DNA from: JBFELO01 sp041552055
GTDB lineage: Bacteria > Acidobacteriota > Thermoanaerobaculia > Thermoanaerobaculales > Sulfomarinibacteraceae
Length of the DNA: 23,901 bases
NCBI GenBank assembly: GCA_041552055.1
Contig: JBFELO010000072.1
Coordinates: forward strand, 1-23,901
Reading direction: 5' to 3'
Positions within the stretch are counted from its first letter, which is position 1. Every line of letters starts with the position of its first letter. Position numbers and translations under genes: made by a program. Of this stretch, positions 16,449 through 23,509 are shown piece by piece. The notes under the pieces are model-generated. The model did not search any database and was not told the DNA's origin. It saw only the letters and a list, made by a program, of their open reading frames with translations.

Positions 16449-18731
16449 TCAGCCCTCGGCGAGGTTCATGAGCCGCAGCAGCTTCTGGAATTGCGGTTCG
16501 GACCTGAGGTCGTCGAAGAAGGGATCCACCTTGAGGGCAACGAGCCAGTTCGCATCCAGGTCGTAAGCCCTCTCCAGAGCTGCCAGGGCGCCGTCTGTCT
16601 CCCCGACCCCGGCGTGGACCCACGCCTCGAAGCACGGGTCGACGAAGCTCTCCGTCGCGAGTTCCGACAGGCGTTCCAGCGTGGCGAGGGCCTGTTCTCT
16701 CCTGCCCTGCACGCCGTGGCAGTAGCCGAGCGCTCCCGTGTTGCGGGAGACGAAGCTGCCGGCCTCGAGCCCTTGCTCGAGTGCCTCTTCTGCCCTGGCG
16801 TACTCCCGCTGCTGGATGTGGACCATTCCGAGCCACGACAGCGGACCAGCGTTTGCCGGGTCGAGCTCGATTGCCGCGTCGAGGTGCGCCACGGCCTCGT
16901 CGTACTGCCGCGCGAAGTAGAGAACCTGTCCGAAACAGGAGTTGAAAATCCTCGACACCGGATCGAGATCCAAGGCCCGCAGCATCGATTCGATCGCCTC
17001 CTCGGTGCGGCCGGTGAAGGACAGCAGGTGGGCGTGTTGATGAAATGTCTCGGCGCAGCTGCGGGTGATCTCGGCCGCCCGTTGATACTCCTTTTCGGCG
17101 CGAGCCCAGTCCGTGCCCAGATACGACAGGACCATGCCGAGGGAGACGTGCGACTCGGCCACCTGGTCGTCGATCTCGAGGGCGGTCAGCGCCGCAGACA
17201 GAGCCTCCCTGAAGGCGGTGCGCCTGGGCAGGAAGTCGTTCCAGGCGAGCGAAACCCAGGAGTCGGCGATGCCCGTGTAGGCCAGCGCGAACTGCTGATC
17301 GAGCGAAATCGCCTCGCGGTACAGCTCGATGCTCCGGTCGAGAGCATCCCGGGTTCGCCGGTTCCACAGGTGGCGGCCCTTCAGGTAGAGCCGGTAGGCC
17401 TCCGAGTGCTCCGTGCGTCGCTTGACGATGCGCGCCTGATCGGCCTCGGACAGCTCGAGCCGGAGGCCGTCGGCCACCGCCTTCGAGATCGCGTCCTCGA
17501 CGCCGATCAGATCGGTGAGCCTCCGGATGTAGCGATCACCCCAGATCCTGTCGCCGTGCCGAGCGGCGACCAGCTCGGCGGAGATGCGGACCTCATCGCC
17601 ACGCAGCGCGAGCTCGCCGACGAGCACCGAGTCCACCCCGAGCTCCCTGCCGACGGCCGCCGGCTCAGTCGTTTGTCCCCTGTAACGGGTCACCGAGTGC
17701 CGGGCGATGACCCGGTCGATGGCCGGCAGGCCGCACAGCTTGCCGGTGATCCCCTCGGTGAGGCCGTCCGCCAGGTACTGCACCTCCTCGTCGCCGCCGG
17801 CGACCCCGAACGGGAGCACGGCGATGGAGCGGATGGTCGTGCCATCGGTCTCCTGGTCCTGGGATGTCCACGGGGTCTGAGACGTCCCCCGCAGCGCAAA
17901 GACGAGATCGCCGGCCGACTGGAACCGCTCCTCCGGTCGCTTCTCGAGACAGTGCGCGACGATCGTCTCGACAGTTTTCGGGGCGTCGGGGACGTGCTCG
18001 GACACCGGTGGAGGTTCGTCACGGAGGATGGCCGCCGCGCTCTCGGCCACGGTGTCGCCCGCGAACGGCCGTGTGCCGGTCAGCATCTCGTACAGCACGA
18101 CACCAAGGGAGAAGATGTCCGACCGCGCGTCGGCGGGCCTGCCGCGCACCTGTTCGGGGGACATGTAGCCCGCGGTGCCGACCAGGACACCGACGCCTGT
18201 GAGCCCGGTCGCGGTGGGCGACTCGGCCGGGTCGACGTCCTCCACCTGGTCTGACACCAGCTTGGCCAGCCCGAAGTCGAGGATCTTCACCCGACCGTCC
18301 GAGGTGATGAAAATGTTCTCCGGTTTGAGGTCCCGATGCACGATCCCGCGATCGTGCGCGGCCGCCAGCCCCCCGGCGATCTGAGCTGCATAGTCGATGA
18401 TCTTCCGAACCGAAGGCCGACTCTGTTCGACCGTGGAACGCAGGTTTCGTCCATCGAGCATCTCCATAACCGCGTAGGCCACTCCCTGCTCGGATCCGTA
18501 GTCGTAGATCTCGAGGATGTTCGGGTGCGACAGCGCGGCTACGGCCTTGGCCTCGCGCTCGAACCGGGCGAGCCTGTCTGGATCCTCCGCGACCTCCTCT
18601 GGCAGGACCTTGACCGCCACGTCGCGGTCGAGATTGCTGTCCCTCGCCCGGTAGACCTCGCCCATCCCCCCTGCGCCGAGAGGTCCGAGGATCTCGTAGC
18701 GTCCGAGACGGTCGCCGGCCGAGATTGTCAC
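16449..18731 (-). CDS. Serine/threonine protein kinase with TPR repeats
   Basis: The protein has 760 residues from GTG 18731; the ribosome-binding site is weak. Residues 13-285 are a complete Hanks-type kinase: GAGGMGEV (19-26), Lys41 in VAVKVL, HRDLKPEN with D134 catalytic, DFG at 152-154, then GTAGYMSPEQVRG. The middle (about 300-440) begins SIAVLPFGVAGG and ends near GVEDAISKAVADGL. This is the TolB/FlgO-like module often found after such kinases and adenylate cyclases. Residues about 450-750 are tandem TPRs (LDRSIELYREAISLDQQFAL, AVAHLDAAIELDPANAG, AEEALEQGLEAG). I see no transmembrane helix between kinase and TPRs, so it is probably cytosolic. It would phosphorylate unknown Ser/Thr targets, with the TPRs choosing partners. 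It is divergent from the membrane protein gene at 18844. Confidence 0.92.
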   Translation of the reverse strand: MTISAGDRLGRYEILGPLGAGGMGEVYRARDSNLDRDVAVKVLPEEVAEDPDRLARFEREAKAVAALSHPNILEIYDYGSEQGVAYAVMEMLDGRNLRSTVEQSRPSVRKIIDYAAQIAGGLAAAHDRGIVHRDLKPENIFITSDGRVKILDFGLAKLVSDQVEDVDPAESPTATGLTGVGVLVGTAGYMSPEQVRGRPADARSDIFSLGVVLYEMLTGTRPFAGDTVAESAAAILRDEPPPVSEHVPDAPKTVETIVAHCLEKRPEERFQSAGDLVFALRGTSQTPWTSQDQETDGTTIRSIAVLPFGVAGGDEEVQYLADGLTEGITGKLCGLPAIDRVIARHSVTRYRGQTTEPAAVGRELGVDSVLVGELALRGDEVRISAELVAARHGDRIWGDRYIRRLTDLIGVEDAISKAVADGLRLELSEADQARIVKRRTEHSEAYRLYLKGRHLWNRRTRDALDRSIELYREAISLDQQFALAYTGIADSWVSLAWNDFLPRRTAFREALSAALTALEIDDQVAESHVSLGMVLSYLGTDWARAEKEYQRAAEITRSCAETFHQHAHLLSFTGRTEEAIESMLRALDLDPVSRIFNSCFGQVLYFARQYDEAVAHLDAAIELDPANAGPLSWLGMVHIQQREYARAEEALEQGLEAGSFVSRNTGALGYCHGVQGRREQALATLERLSELATESFVDPCFEAWVHAGVGETDGALAALERAYDLDANWLVALKVDPFFDDLRSEPQFQKLLRLMNLAEG

Positions 18732-18750
18732 GACTGATTCCAGTGGATCA

Positions 18751-18756
18751 ATGATA
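18751..18756 (-). promoter_or_regulatory. Possible -10 element of the kinase gene
   Basis: TATCAT on the minus strand lies 19 nt before the GTG at 18731, implying a very short leader. This fits the lack of a clear Shine-Dalgarno sequence. The -35 side (TCGACC at 16 bp) is weak. Confidence 0.3.
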
Positions 18757-18801
18757 GCGCGGGAGGGGTGCTGGTCGACAGCTGTGTTGCGGTAATCTGA
18801 G

Positions 18802-18836
18802 CCGACGGCGGCTGGATCTCCAGCTCGCGCCGTCGG
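18802..18836. repeat. Nested inverted repeat just upstream of the membrane protein start
   Basis: CCGACGGCG (18802-18810) pairs with CGCCGTCGG (18828-18836). Inside it GCTGGA (18811-18816) pairs with TCCAGC (18819-18824). Together they form a 15-bp stem with a 3-nt bulge and a 2-nt loop. No T-run follows. It ends 7 nt before ATG 18844 and lies in the divergent promoter region, so it could hide the ribosome-binding site, act as an operator, or both. Confidence 0.55.
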
Positions 18837-18843
18837 TACAGGT

Positions 18844-19623
18844 ATGAGCGGTCAGCACGGGGTCGCGGCACTGCTTCGACAACCCACCAGGCGGGTTGCC
18901 GTGTTGGGCCTGTGGCCGGCCGCCGTGGTCAGCCTCGTGGTTGGGATCTGGTGGGGCGCGGCGCTGTACCCCGGTCGCTTCGACTGGCAGTACCAGGTGA
19001 TCTCGAACCTGGCCTCGCGCCAGGACAACCCTGACGGGTACCTGGTGTTCTGCGTCGGGCTGGGACTGTGCTTCCTCCTCCTGCTGCCGCTGCCGAGCTA
19101 CTTCTCCCTCCGCCTCCGATCGACCGGCGTGGCGCTGGCGCGCTTCTCCGCCATCACCCTGCTGGTGGGCATGCTGTGCTCGATCGCGGTGGGTGCCGAG
19201 CGGATCGTGATCCGCGACCTCGGCGAGCACATCCACAAGGGACACGAGGCCATCGCCCTGATCGCCTTTGTCGGTCTGGTCGTCGGCGTCGCCGGTTTCT
19301 TGCTGGGCACGTTACGGCTGCACCGCCGCGCCGGGAGCCTGCCCGGCTGGCTGCTGCTCGCCCTGTTCATGGGCGTGATGGCTCCGATCGCGTGCACCGC
19401 AGCGAGTCAGCTCTACCTGTACCTGTCCCAGAGTGATCTCGGGTGGGTAGGTCCCTCCTGGCGGGAGATGGGCGTCCCGCTGTACCTCAGCTTCGCGTTC
19501 TGGCAGTGGTTGACCGGTGTCGGAGCCATCATCGACCTGTTCTTGATCACCGTGCTGCTGCCCGCGGAGGTTCCCATGACGTCTGCCCCGGCAGGAGGCC
19601 TCGAAGACTCGAATCCTTGTTGA
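18844..19623 (+). CDS. Six-helix integral membrane protein, function unknown
   Basis: ATG 18844 gives 259 residues with six predicted helices (about 18-40, 65-87, 98-118, 134-157, 168-192, 212-240). The short loop after helix 1, YPGRFDWQYQVISNLASRQD, and a conserved-looking IVIRDLGEHIHKGHE between helices 3 and 4 are the most distinctive polar parts; the two His there could bind a ligand. The overall pattern recalls DUF998/Frag1-type membrane proteins, but I am not confident of that. There is no clear Shine-Dalgarno sequence, and a hairpin ends 7 nt before the start. The C-terminal tail after residue 240 is hydrophilic. The gene is divergent from the kinase gene with 112 bp between them, so shared regulation is possible. 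Confidence 0.75.
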   Translation: MSGQHGVAALLRQPTRRVAVLGLWPAAVVSLVVGIWWGAALYPGRFDWQYQVISNLASRQDNPDGYLVFCVGLGLCFLLLLPLPSYFSLRLRSTGVALARFSAITLLVGMLCSIAVGAERIVIRDLGEHIHKGHEAIALIAFVGLVVGVAGFLLGTLRLHRRAGSLPGWLLLALFMGVMAPIACTAASQLYLYLSQSDLGWVGPSWREMGVPLYLSFAFWQWLTGVGAIIDLFLITVLLPAEVPMTSAPAGGLEDSNPC

Positions 19624-19746
19624 CAGGCCGCGGCCAGCGACCCAGGTTTGATTGTAGAGCTCATCGATTGAAGAGGCGAATCCACGATGCGTCCACTCGG
19701 GACGGCGTCGTGTGGTCGTCTATCACCAGAAAGAAGGAGGTGCGTC

Positions 19747-20220
19747 GTGAGATTCATCATTACCGCTCTCAGCATCGCCCTCGTGGCGTCGGGGGCCGGA
19801 ATTGCCGGCGCCGCGTCCGAGACAGAGGAGGAGGTGAAGCAGGCCGTGCTCGCGGGGATCACGTACCTGAACGAAAACCTCAAGGGCCAGCCGAACGCCT
19901 ACTCGAAACATGGGGCGCTCGAGTTCTGGTCGAGCGGAGGTCTCGTGCACGGGATCGAGGCTGGCGGGAGAATGGGGGAGTTCGAAGCCATCAGCGTCCA
20001 GGCCAAGCACATCGCCGTGTTGACCCTGGTCGAGGGCCAGGCCGCGGTCGCGCATTACTACACCGAGGGGTCGATGACGCCGAAAGGCTACCCGACGGTC
20101 AGCAACTACCTCGTGCGGGTGACCCAAGTTTTCGTCAAGGAGGACGGAACGTGGAAGATCCGGTCCTCCCACTGGTCCGCGATCACCGGCGGATCCGGTA
20201 CGTCCCAGACCGCGGAATAG
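19747..20220 (+). CDS. Exported NTF2/SnoaL-like small protein
   Basis: GTG 19747 has GAAGGAGGT 5 nt upstream. The frame is open to 19687, but that part has no such site and would spoil the signal peptide. The protein has 157 residues. Residues 1-23 form a signal peptide (MRFIITALSIALVASGAGIA). The mature part has an N-terminal helix (ETEEEVKQAVLAGITYLNEN) and then strands ending VTQVFVKEDGTWKIRSSHWS. This is the typical close of the NTF2-like cone fold (SnoaL, DUF4440), where a trailing strand carries GxWKI. Such folds bind small ligands or act as isomerases; no catalytic set can be assigned. A second NTF2-like gene follows 115 bp downstream in the same direction. Confidence 0.7.
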   Translation: MRFIITALSIALVASGAGIAGAASETEEEVKQAVLAGITYLNENLKGQPNAYSKHGALEFWSSGGLVHGIEAGGRMGEFEAISVQAKHIAVLTLVEGQAAVAHYYTEGSMTPKGYPTVSNYLVRVTQVFVKEDGTWKIRSSHWSAITGGSGTSQTAE

Positions 20221-20335
20221 GACTCAACTCGCGGGAGGTGTCGGCTGCAGAGTCACAGACGGTGCTGCGCGGCCACCGCGACCCGTCGAGGGGCGCCGAG
20301 ATCTCCATGTTTGGCGCTCGCATGGGAGGTTTGAA

Positions 20336-20845
20336 ATGAGAAGGCGTTCGTTCATCATCGCAGCTGTTTCGGTTGCACTGACGCTGTCGGCCTGTGTGCA
20401 GCAACCCGCGCCTGTCCCTGAACGGGAGGTGAGCACCGAGTCAGACGTGGCCGCCTTCGAGGCCACCGTCCTGGAGACCTGGGAGGCGTGGACCACAACC
20501 GTGGTCGCCGGCGACGTCGACGGCTGGATCGCGCTCTGGGACGATGACGGTGTCCAGATGCCCCCCAACGCTCCGGCAGTCTACGGCAAGGCCGCCATCG
20601 GGGAGGCGTTCAGTAACGCCCTGCTGTCGGCGGACTTCGAGGAGTTCACGATCAACAACGAAGAGGTGGAGGTGTCTGGCGACTTCGGGTTTGCGCGCGG
20701 CACCTACTCGTTCGTCAACGCGATGGCCGAAGGGGAGCCGGTGCCGTTCGAGGGGAAGTACCTCACGATCTTCAAGCGACAGCCTGACGGCTCCTGGAAG
20801 GTCTACCGCGACTGCTTCAACCCCAACGCGACACCGCCGCAGTGA
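20336..20845 (+). CDS. DUF4440/SnoaL-like putative lipoprotein
   Basis: ATG 20336 has GGGAGG 6 nt upstream. The protein has 169 residues. The N-terminus MRRRSFIIAAVSVALTLSAC contains a lipobox (LSAC, Cys20), so it is probably lipid-anchored. The mature domain reads FEATVLETWEAWTTTVVAGD, then GWIALWDDDGVQMPPNAPAV, YGKAAIGEAF and ends YLTIFKRQPDGSWKVYRDCF. This is the standard order of DUF4440/SnoaL-like NTF2-fold proteins (SgcJ/EcaC type). The domain usually binds small molecules; the ligand is unknown. With the neighbour at 19747 it forms a pair of exported NTF2-fold proteins, possibly cotranscribed. The stop lies only 14 bp from the convergent crotonase gene. Confidence 0.82.
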   Translation: MRRRSFIIAAVSVALTLSACVQQPAPVPEREVSTESDVAAFEATVLETWEAWTTTVVAGDVDGWIALWDDDGVQMPPNAPAVYGKAAIGEAFSNALLSADFEEFTINNEEVEVSGDFGFARGTYSFVNAMAEGEPVPFEGKYLTIFKRQPDGSWKVYRDCFNPNATPPQ

Positions 20846-20859
20846 CGCATCTTTGACTC

Positions 20860-21660
20860 CTACCTGCCGGTGAACTTGGGCGGTCGCTTCTCGGCGAACG
20901 CCGCGAGCCCCTCGAGGGGATCCTGCGACAGGTAGAGCCGTTCCACGAGCTCGGGCTCGCAGGGGTAGAGGTCGCCGATATTCGCCGCGGAGGCGGCGTT
21001 GACGATCTTCTTGGTCATTCTGACGGCGAGCGGTGCTTTGCGGCCGATAGTCGCGGCCAGCTCGTGCGCCAAGCCCATCAGATCATCGTCGTCGACCACC
21101 CGGTTCACGAGCCCGATTCGGAGCGCTTCCTCGGCGCCGACCGGCTCGCAGGTCATGATCATCTCCTTGGCCTTCGCCGGTCCGATGAGTCGGGTGAGCC
21201 GAGGCGTGCACCCCCAGGTGAAGAAGATGCCGACGTTGGCCTCCGGGATGCCCAGGGAGGCGCTCCGAGCGGCGACCCTGAAGTCGCAGGCCATGGCGAT
21301 GACCAGGCCGGCACCCATGGCGTGGCCGTTGACGGCCGCGATCGTGACCTGCTCCAGGCTTTCCAGCGATCGGGTGAATTCCTGGCCGGCGAGCTGCACG
21401 AGCCGCATCACGTCGCCGAGTGAGGCTTCGGTCGACTCGGGAGGGCCGCTCAGGTCGGTGAGATCGGCGCCCGCCGAAAAGGCCTGCCCGGCTCCCGTGA
21501 AGATGACGAGCCTGGTGCGGGTATCCTCCCGTAGCTCGCGGAACAGCTGCTCGAGCTCCTGCAACATCGTCGCGTTGATCGCGTTGAGCTTTTTGGGCCG
21601 GTTCAACGTGACCGTGGCCACCGCATCGGATTTCTCGACGAGAATCGCTTCGTACGCCAT
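20860..21660 (-). CDS. Enoyl-CoA hydratase/isomerase (crotonase) family protein
   Basis: ATG 21660 has GAGGAGG 7 nt upstream. The 266 residues are normal for a crotonase. TLNRPKKLNAIN, FSAGADLTDLS (first oxyanion-hole region), AAVNGHAMGAGLVIAMACDF (second oxyanion hole) and LGIPEANVGIF are visible. In rat mitochondrial hydratase two Glu act on the substrate. The second is present here (E in IPEANVG), but the first, expected in GGGxELA, is replaced by Val (GAGLVIAMACD). True hydratase activity is therefore uncertain; isomerase, thioesterase or other crotonase chemistry is possible. The enzyme is cytosolic, acts on an acyl-CoA and stands alone here without beta-oxidation neighbours. A -10-like TATACT on this strand lies at 21766-21761, about 100 bp upstream. 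Confidence 0.88.
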   Translation of the reverse strand: MAYEAILVEKSDAVATVTLNRPKKLNAINATMLQELEQLFRELREDTRTRLVIFTGAGQAFSAGADLTDLSGPPESTEASLGDVMRLVQLAGQEFTRSLESLEQVTIAAVNGHAMGAGLVIAMACDFRVAARSASLGIPEANVGIFFTWGCTPRLTRLIGPAKAKEMIMTCEPVGAEEALRIGLVNRVVDDDDLMGLAHELAATIGRKAPLAVRMTKKIVNAASAANIGDLYPCEPELVERLYLSQDPLEGLAAFAEKRPPKFTGR

Positions 21661-21916
21661 CGATTTTCCTCCTCACCGACGGTTCACCGCAGGCCGATTT
21701 CCAGGCTGGGGCAGGTCCACCTCAACCAGGAGAAGAGACTGTGTTTCCTTGTGCGGATGGAGTATATCAGCGGCCCCACGGGCAGGGGTGCGAGGGGGAG
21801 GGGCGGTGTCCGGAGATCACAGGGTTCGCCGCAGCTGTGCAACTTGGAAGCCGGAGTCGAGGATCCTCGGCCGATCGGTCGGAATCCCTGGGGAGTCTGC
21901 CGGGTTGTTGGTGACA

Positions 21917-22237
21917 ATGGACGAGCAGAAGAACCGACCGACGACCGAAGAGGGCCCAACGGTCGAGCTGTGGGCCGAGCTCCCGGAAGGCGTCGCCGGC
22001 TGGGTCACCGACGCTGCGGCTCGCTTCCACGTGAGCCGCTCGGAGATCATCCGTCGTGCGGTGGAGCACTTCCTGGGCCATGTCGAGGAAGTAAAGGTCT
22101 TGATCGAGCGGCGCGAGCGGGAGCCCGACTCGAAGATCGACTGGGGCCACGCCAAGAAGACCCTGGAACACGCCCAATGCCCGTACGAAAACTGTCCGTT
22201 CTCGGGCGACTGTCCGGTCGACGTGTGTCCCCTCTAG
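21917..22237 (+). CDS. Ribbon-helix-helix protein with four-cysteine C-terminal tail
   Basis: ATG 21917 gives 106 residues. GTG 21911 is two codons upstream, and neither has a strong Shine-Dalgarno sequence. The open frame extends far upstream, but there it overlaps the crotonase gene antisense and is not coding. Residues 15-55 fit an RHH DNA-binding domain: strand TVELWAELP, helix VAGWVTDAAARF, then VSRSEIIRRAVEHFL, the usual second helix of CopG/MetJ-like proteins. A charged helix follows (about 56-87). The last 19 residues hold C88, C93, C99 and C104 (CPYENCPFSGDCPVDVC, CX4CX5CX4C), which could bind zinc or an Fe-S cluster. It is probably a dimeric repressor that senses metal or redox state, but that is inference. 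No toxin gene lies next to it. Confidence 0.75.
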   Translation: MDEQKNRPTTEEGPTVELWAELPEGVAGWVTDAAARFHVSRSEIIRRAVEHFLGHVEEVKVLIERREREPDSKIDWGHAKKTLEHAQCPYENCPFSGDCPVDVCPL

Positions 22238-22254
22238 CTGCTCCCGGTGCCACG

Positions 22255-22309
22255 TAGTGCGTGCCCTAGTGCGCTAGTGCGTGCCAGGCACCTTTTCCAG
22301 GCACCTTTT
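22255..22309. repeat. Cluster of short direct repeats
   Basis: TAGTGCGTGCC occurs at 22255-22265 and 22275-22285, with a shortened TAGTGCG at 22267-22273. CCAGGCACCTTTT then occurs twice in perfect tandem at 22284-22296 and 22297-22309. The junction GTGCCAGGCAC (22281-22291) is an 11-nt palindrome. GGTGCCTGGCAC-type words are widespread intergenic repeats in many bacteria, some linked to REP-associated transposases, but no transposase is seen here. Confidence 0.8.
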
Positions 22310-22482
22310 CAAGACCGCAGAACATCCAGGACGTTTGTGGCATCCGGATGGATGCAACGAGGTTACAGGGTGCGGTCGGGTCCTCGTATTCAAAGTCCGC
22401 CCAACCTCACACTGGTGATAGGCTATACACGTCAGCCCACCAGTCCCGACAAAGAACGTTTGCCGGAGGGGAGCAGAGTACG

Positions 22483-23454
22483 ATGCACACGCCTCTGACA
22501 CACATGACGAGACGGCACTATTGGGCGATGGTGCTCCTGGTATCGATCGGGTCGGCCACCGCGCAGGAAAATCTGGACGGATGCCAGCACCTCGCGTTCT
22601 CGACCGAAGAGGACTTCATCACCCAAGGGCCGTTGCCGCCCGACGGCAAACCCATCCTGTCTGACGGCGACCTCCTGGGAGTCCAGCGGGAGGTGTCTGG
22701 CGACATCTGTGTCGTGTGCGCTCGCAACGGCGACCTGTTGACGGGTTTCGATGTCTCGGTGGACCTTGGACTCGACGCAGTTGACGTGATCGATGTGGCC
22801 GCCAGATTGGTGGCGTTCTCCACGGAGCTGGACAGCCCCAACGCCGGTCAGTTCACCTCGGGTGATCTTTTGGCCACCAACATCACAATCATCCCCAATC
22901 TCGCCCTCACCGATCAATTTTCGGTCGGGTACGATGTTGGGCTCGATTCCGTGCACTTTGTCGGGGAGCTCGACAACATCATCGCGTTTCTCGATTTCGC
23001 ATCCCAAGTTCCGCGAGAGGCGTGGCTGGCCTCCGGGATACTATCCTCCGAGCTCCAGCGTTTCGAGGTCGACATCTGGTTCTCCACAGAGGTGGCGCTC
23101 GGCCCGGTGTGGGCGCCGACGTTTTTGGAGGGAGACCTGCTGTCGGCTCGTGACGGCATTGTCGTGGCGGCCAACAACGCCCTACTCCCGCCGTGGGTGC
23201 CGGCTGGGATCCCCAGTCGGGGCGTCGATCTCGGGCTGGACGCCGTCACGGCTGGCCGCGACTCTGAGCGTGCCGAGATCCGCTTTTCCAGCGAGGTTTC
23301 GTTCGACGGCGACACCAGCCTCACAGACGGAGACGTGCTGAAGCATGGCGTGGGTGTGGAGGCCCCACACGTCAGCCTGATCGGATGCTTCGAGGCGAGG
23401 GCCGACTTCGTGGGTCTGGATGCGCTCTACATGGACGTCCAGCCGGCCCCCTGA
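22483..23454 (+). CDS. Exported protein with FSTE...GLDAV repeats, copy 1
   Basis: I chose ATG 22483, with GGAGGGGAG upstream, giving 323 residues. The frame opens at 22348, but the extra residues would bury the signal peptide. Residues 1-28 form the signal peptide (hydrophobic YWAMVLLVSIGSATAQ). The mature part repeats a unit of about 55-90 residues: a strand FSTE (39, 112, 200, and FSSE at 268), a GDLL turn (62, 127, 217, and GDVL at 283) and a closing strand GLDAV or GLDSV/GLDAL (96, 153, 251, 311). Between the second and third units a degenerate copy (FLDFASQVP...SGILSSE) is visible. Cys34, 76, 79 and 302 may form disulfides. The regular beta pattern suggests a propeller or solenoid on the cell surface; the function is unknown. 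A near-identical paralog follows directly. Confidence 0.75.
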   Translation: MHTPLTHMTRRHYWAMVLLVSIGSATAQENLDGCQHLAFSTEEDFITQGPLPPDGKPILSDGDLLGVQREVSGDICVVCARNGDLLTGFDVSVDLGLDAVDVIDVAARLVAFSTELDSPNAGQFTSGDLLATNITIIPNLALTDQFSVGYDVGLDSVHFVGELDNIIAFLDFASQVPREAWLASGILSSELQRFEVDIWFSTEVALGPVWAPTFLEGDLLSARDGIVVAANNALLPPWVPAGIPSRGVDLGLDAVTAGRDSERAEIRFSSEVSFDGDTSLTDGDVLKHGVGVEAPHVSLIGCFEARADFVGLDALYMDVQPAP

Positions 23455-23509
23455 TTTCACATTGGGGTGCCTCGGGACCCGTCGAGTCGAGCTCGAAGGG
23501 AGAACCGAC

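Noticed and set aside
16284..18254. 656-codon open frame on the plus strand
   Set aside because: It is antisense to the kinase-TPR gene, whose motifs are unmistakable. The plus-strand product is low-complexity and charged.
20999..21916. Long upstream extension of the RHH protein
   Set aside because: This part is antisense to the crotonase gene. The RHH domain starts naturally at ATG 21917.
22255..22309. CRISPR array
   Set aside because: Units are 11-13 nt without spacers of regular length, and no cas gene is present.
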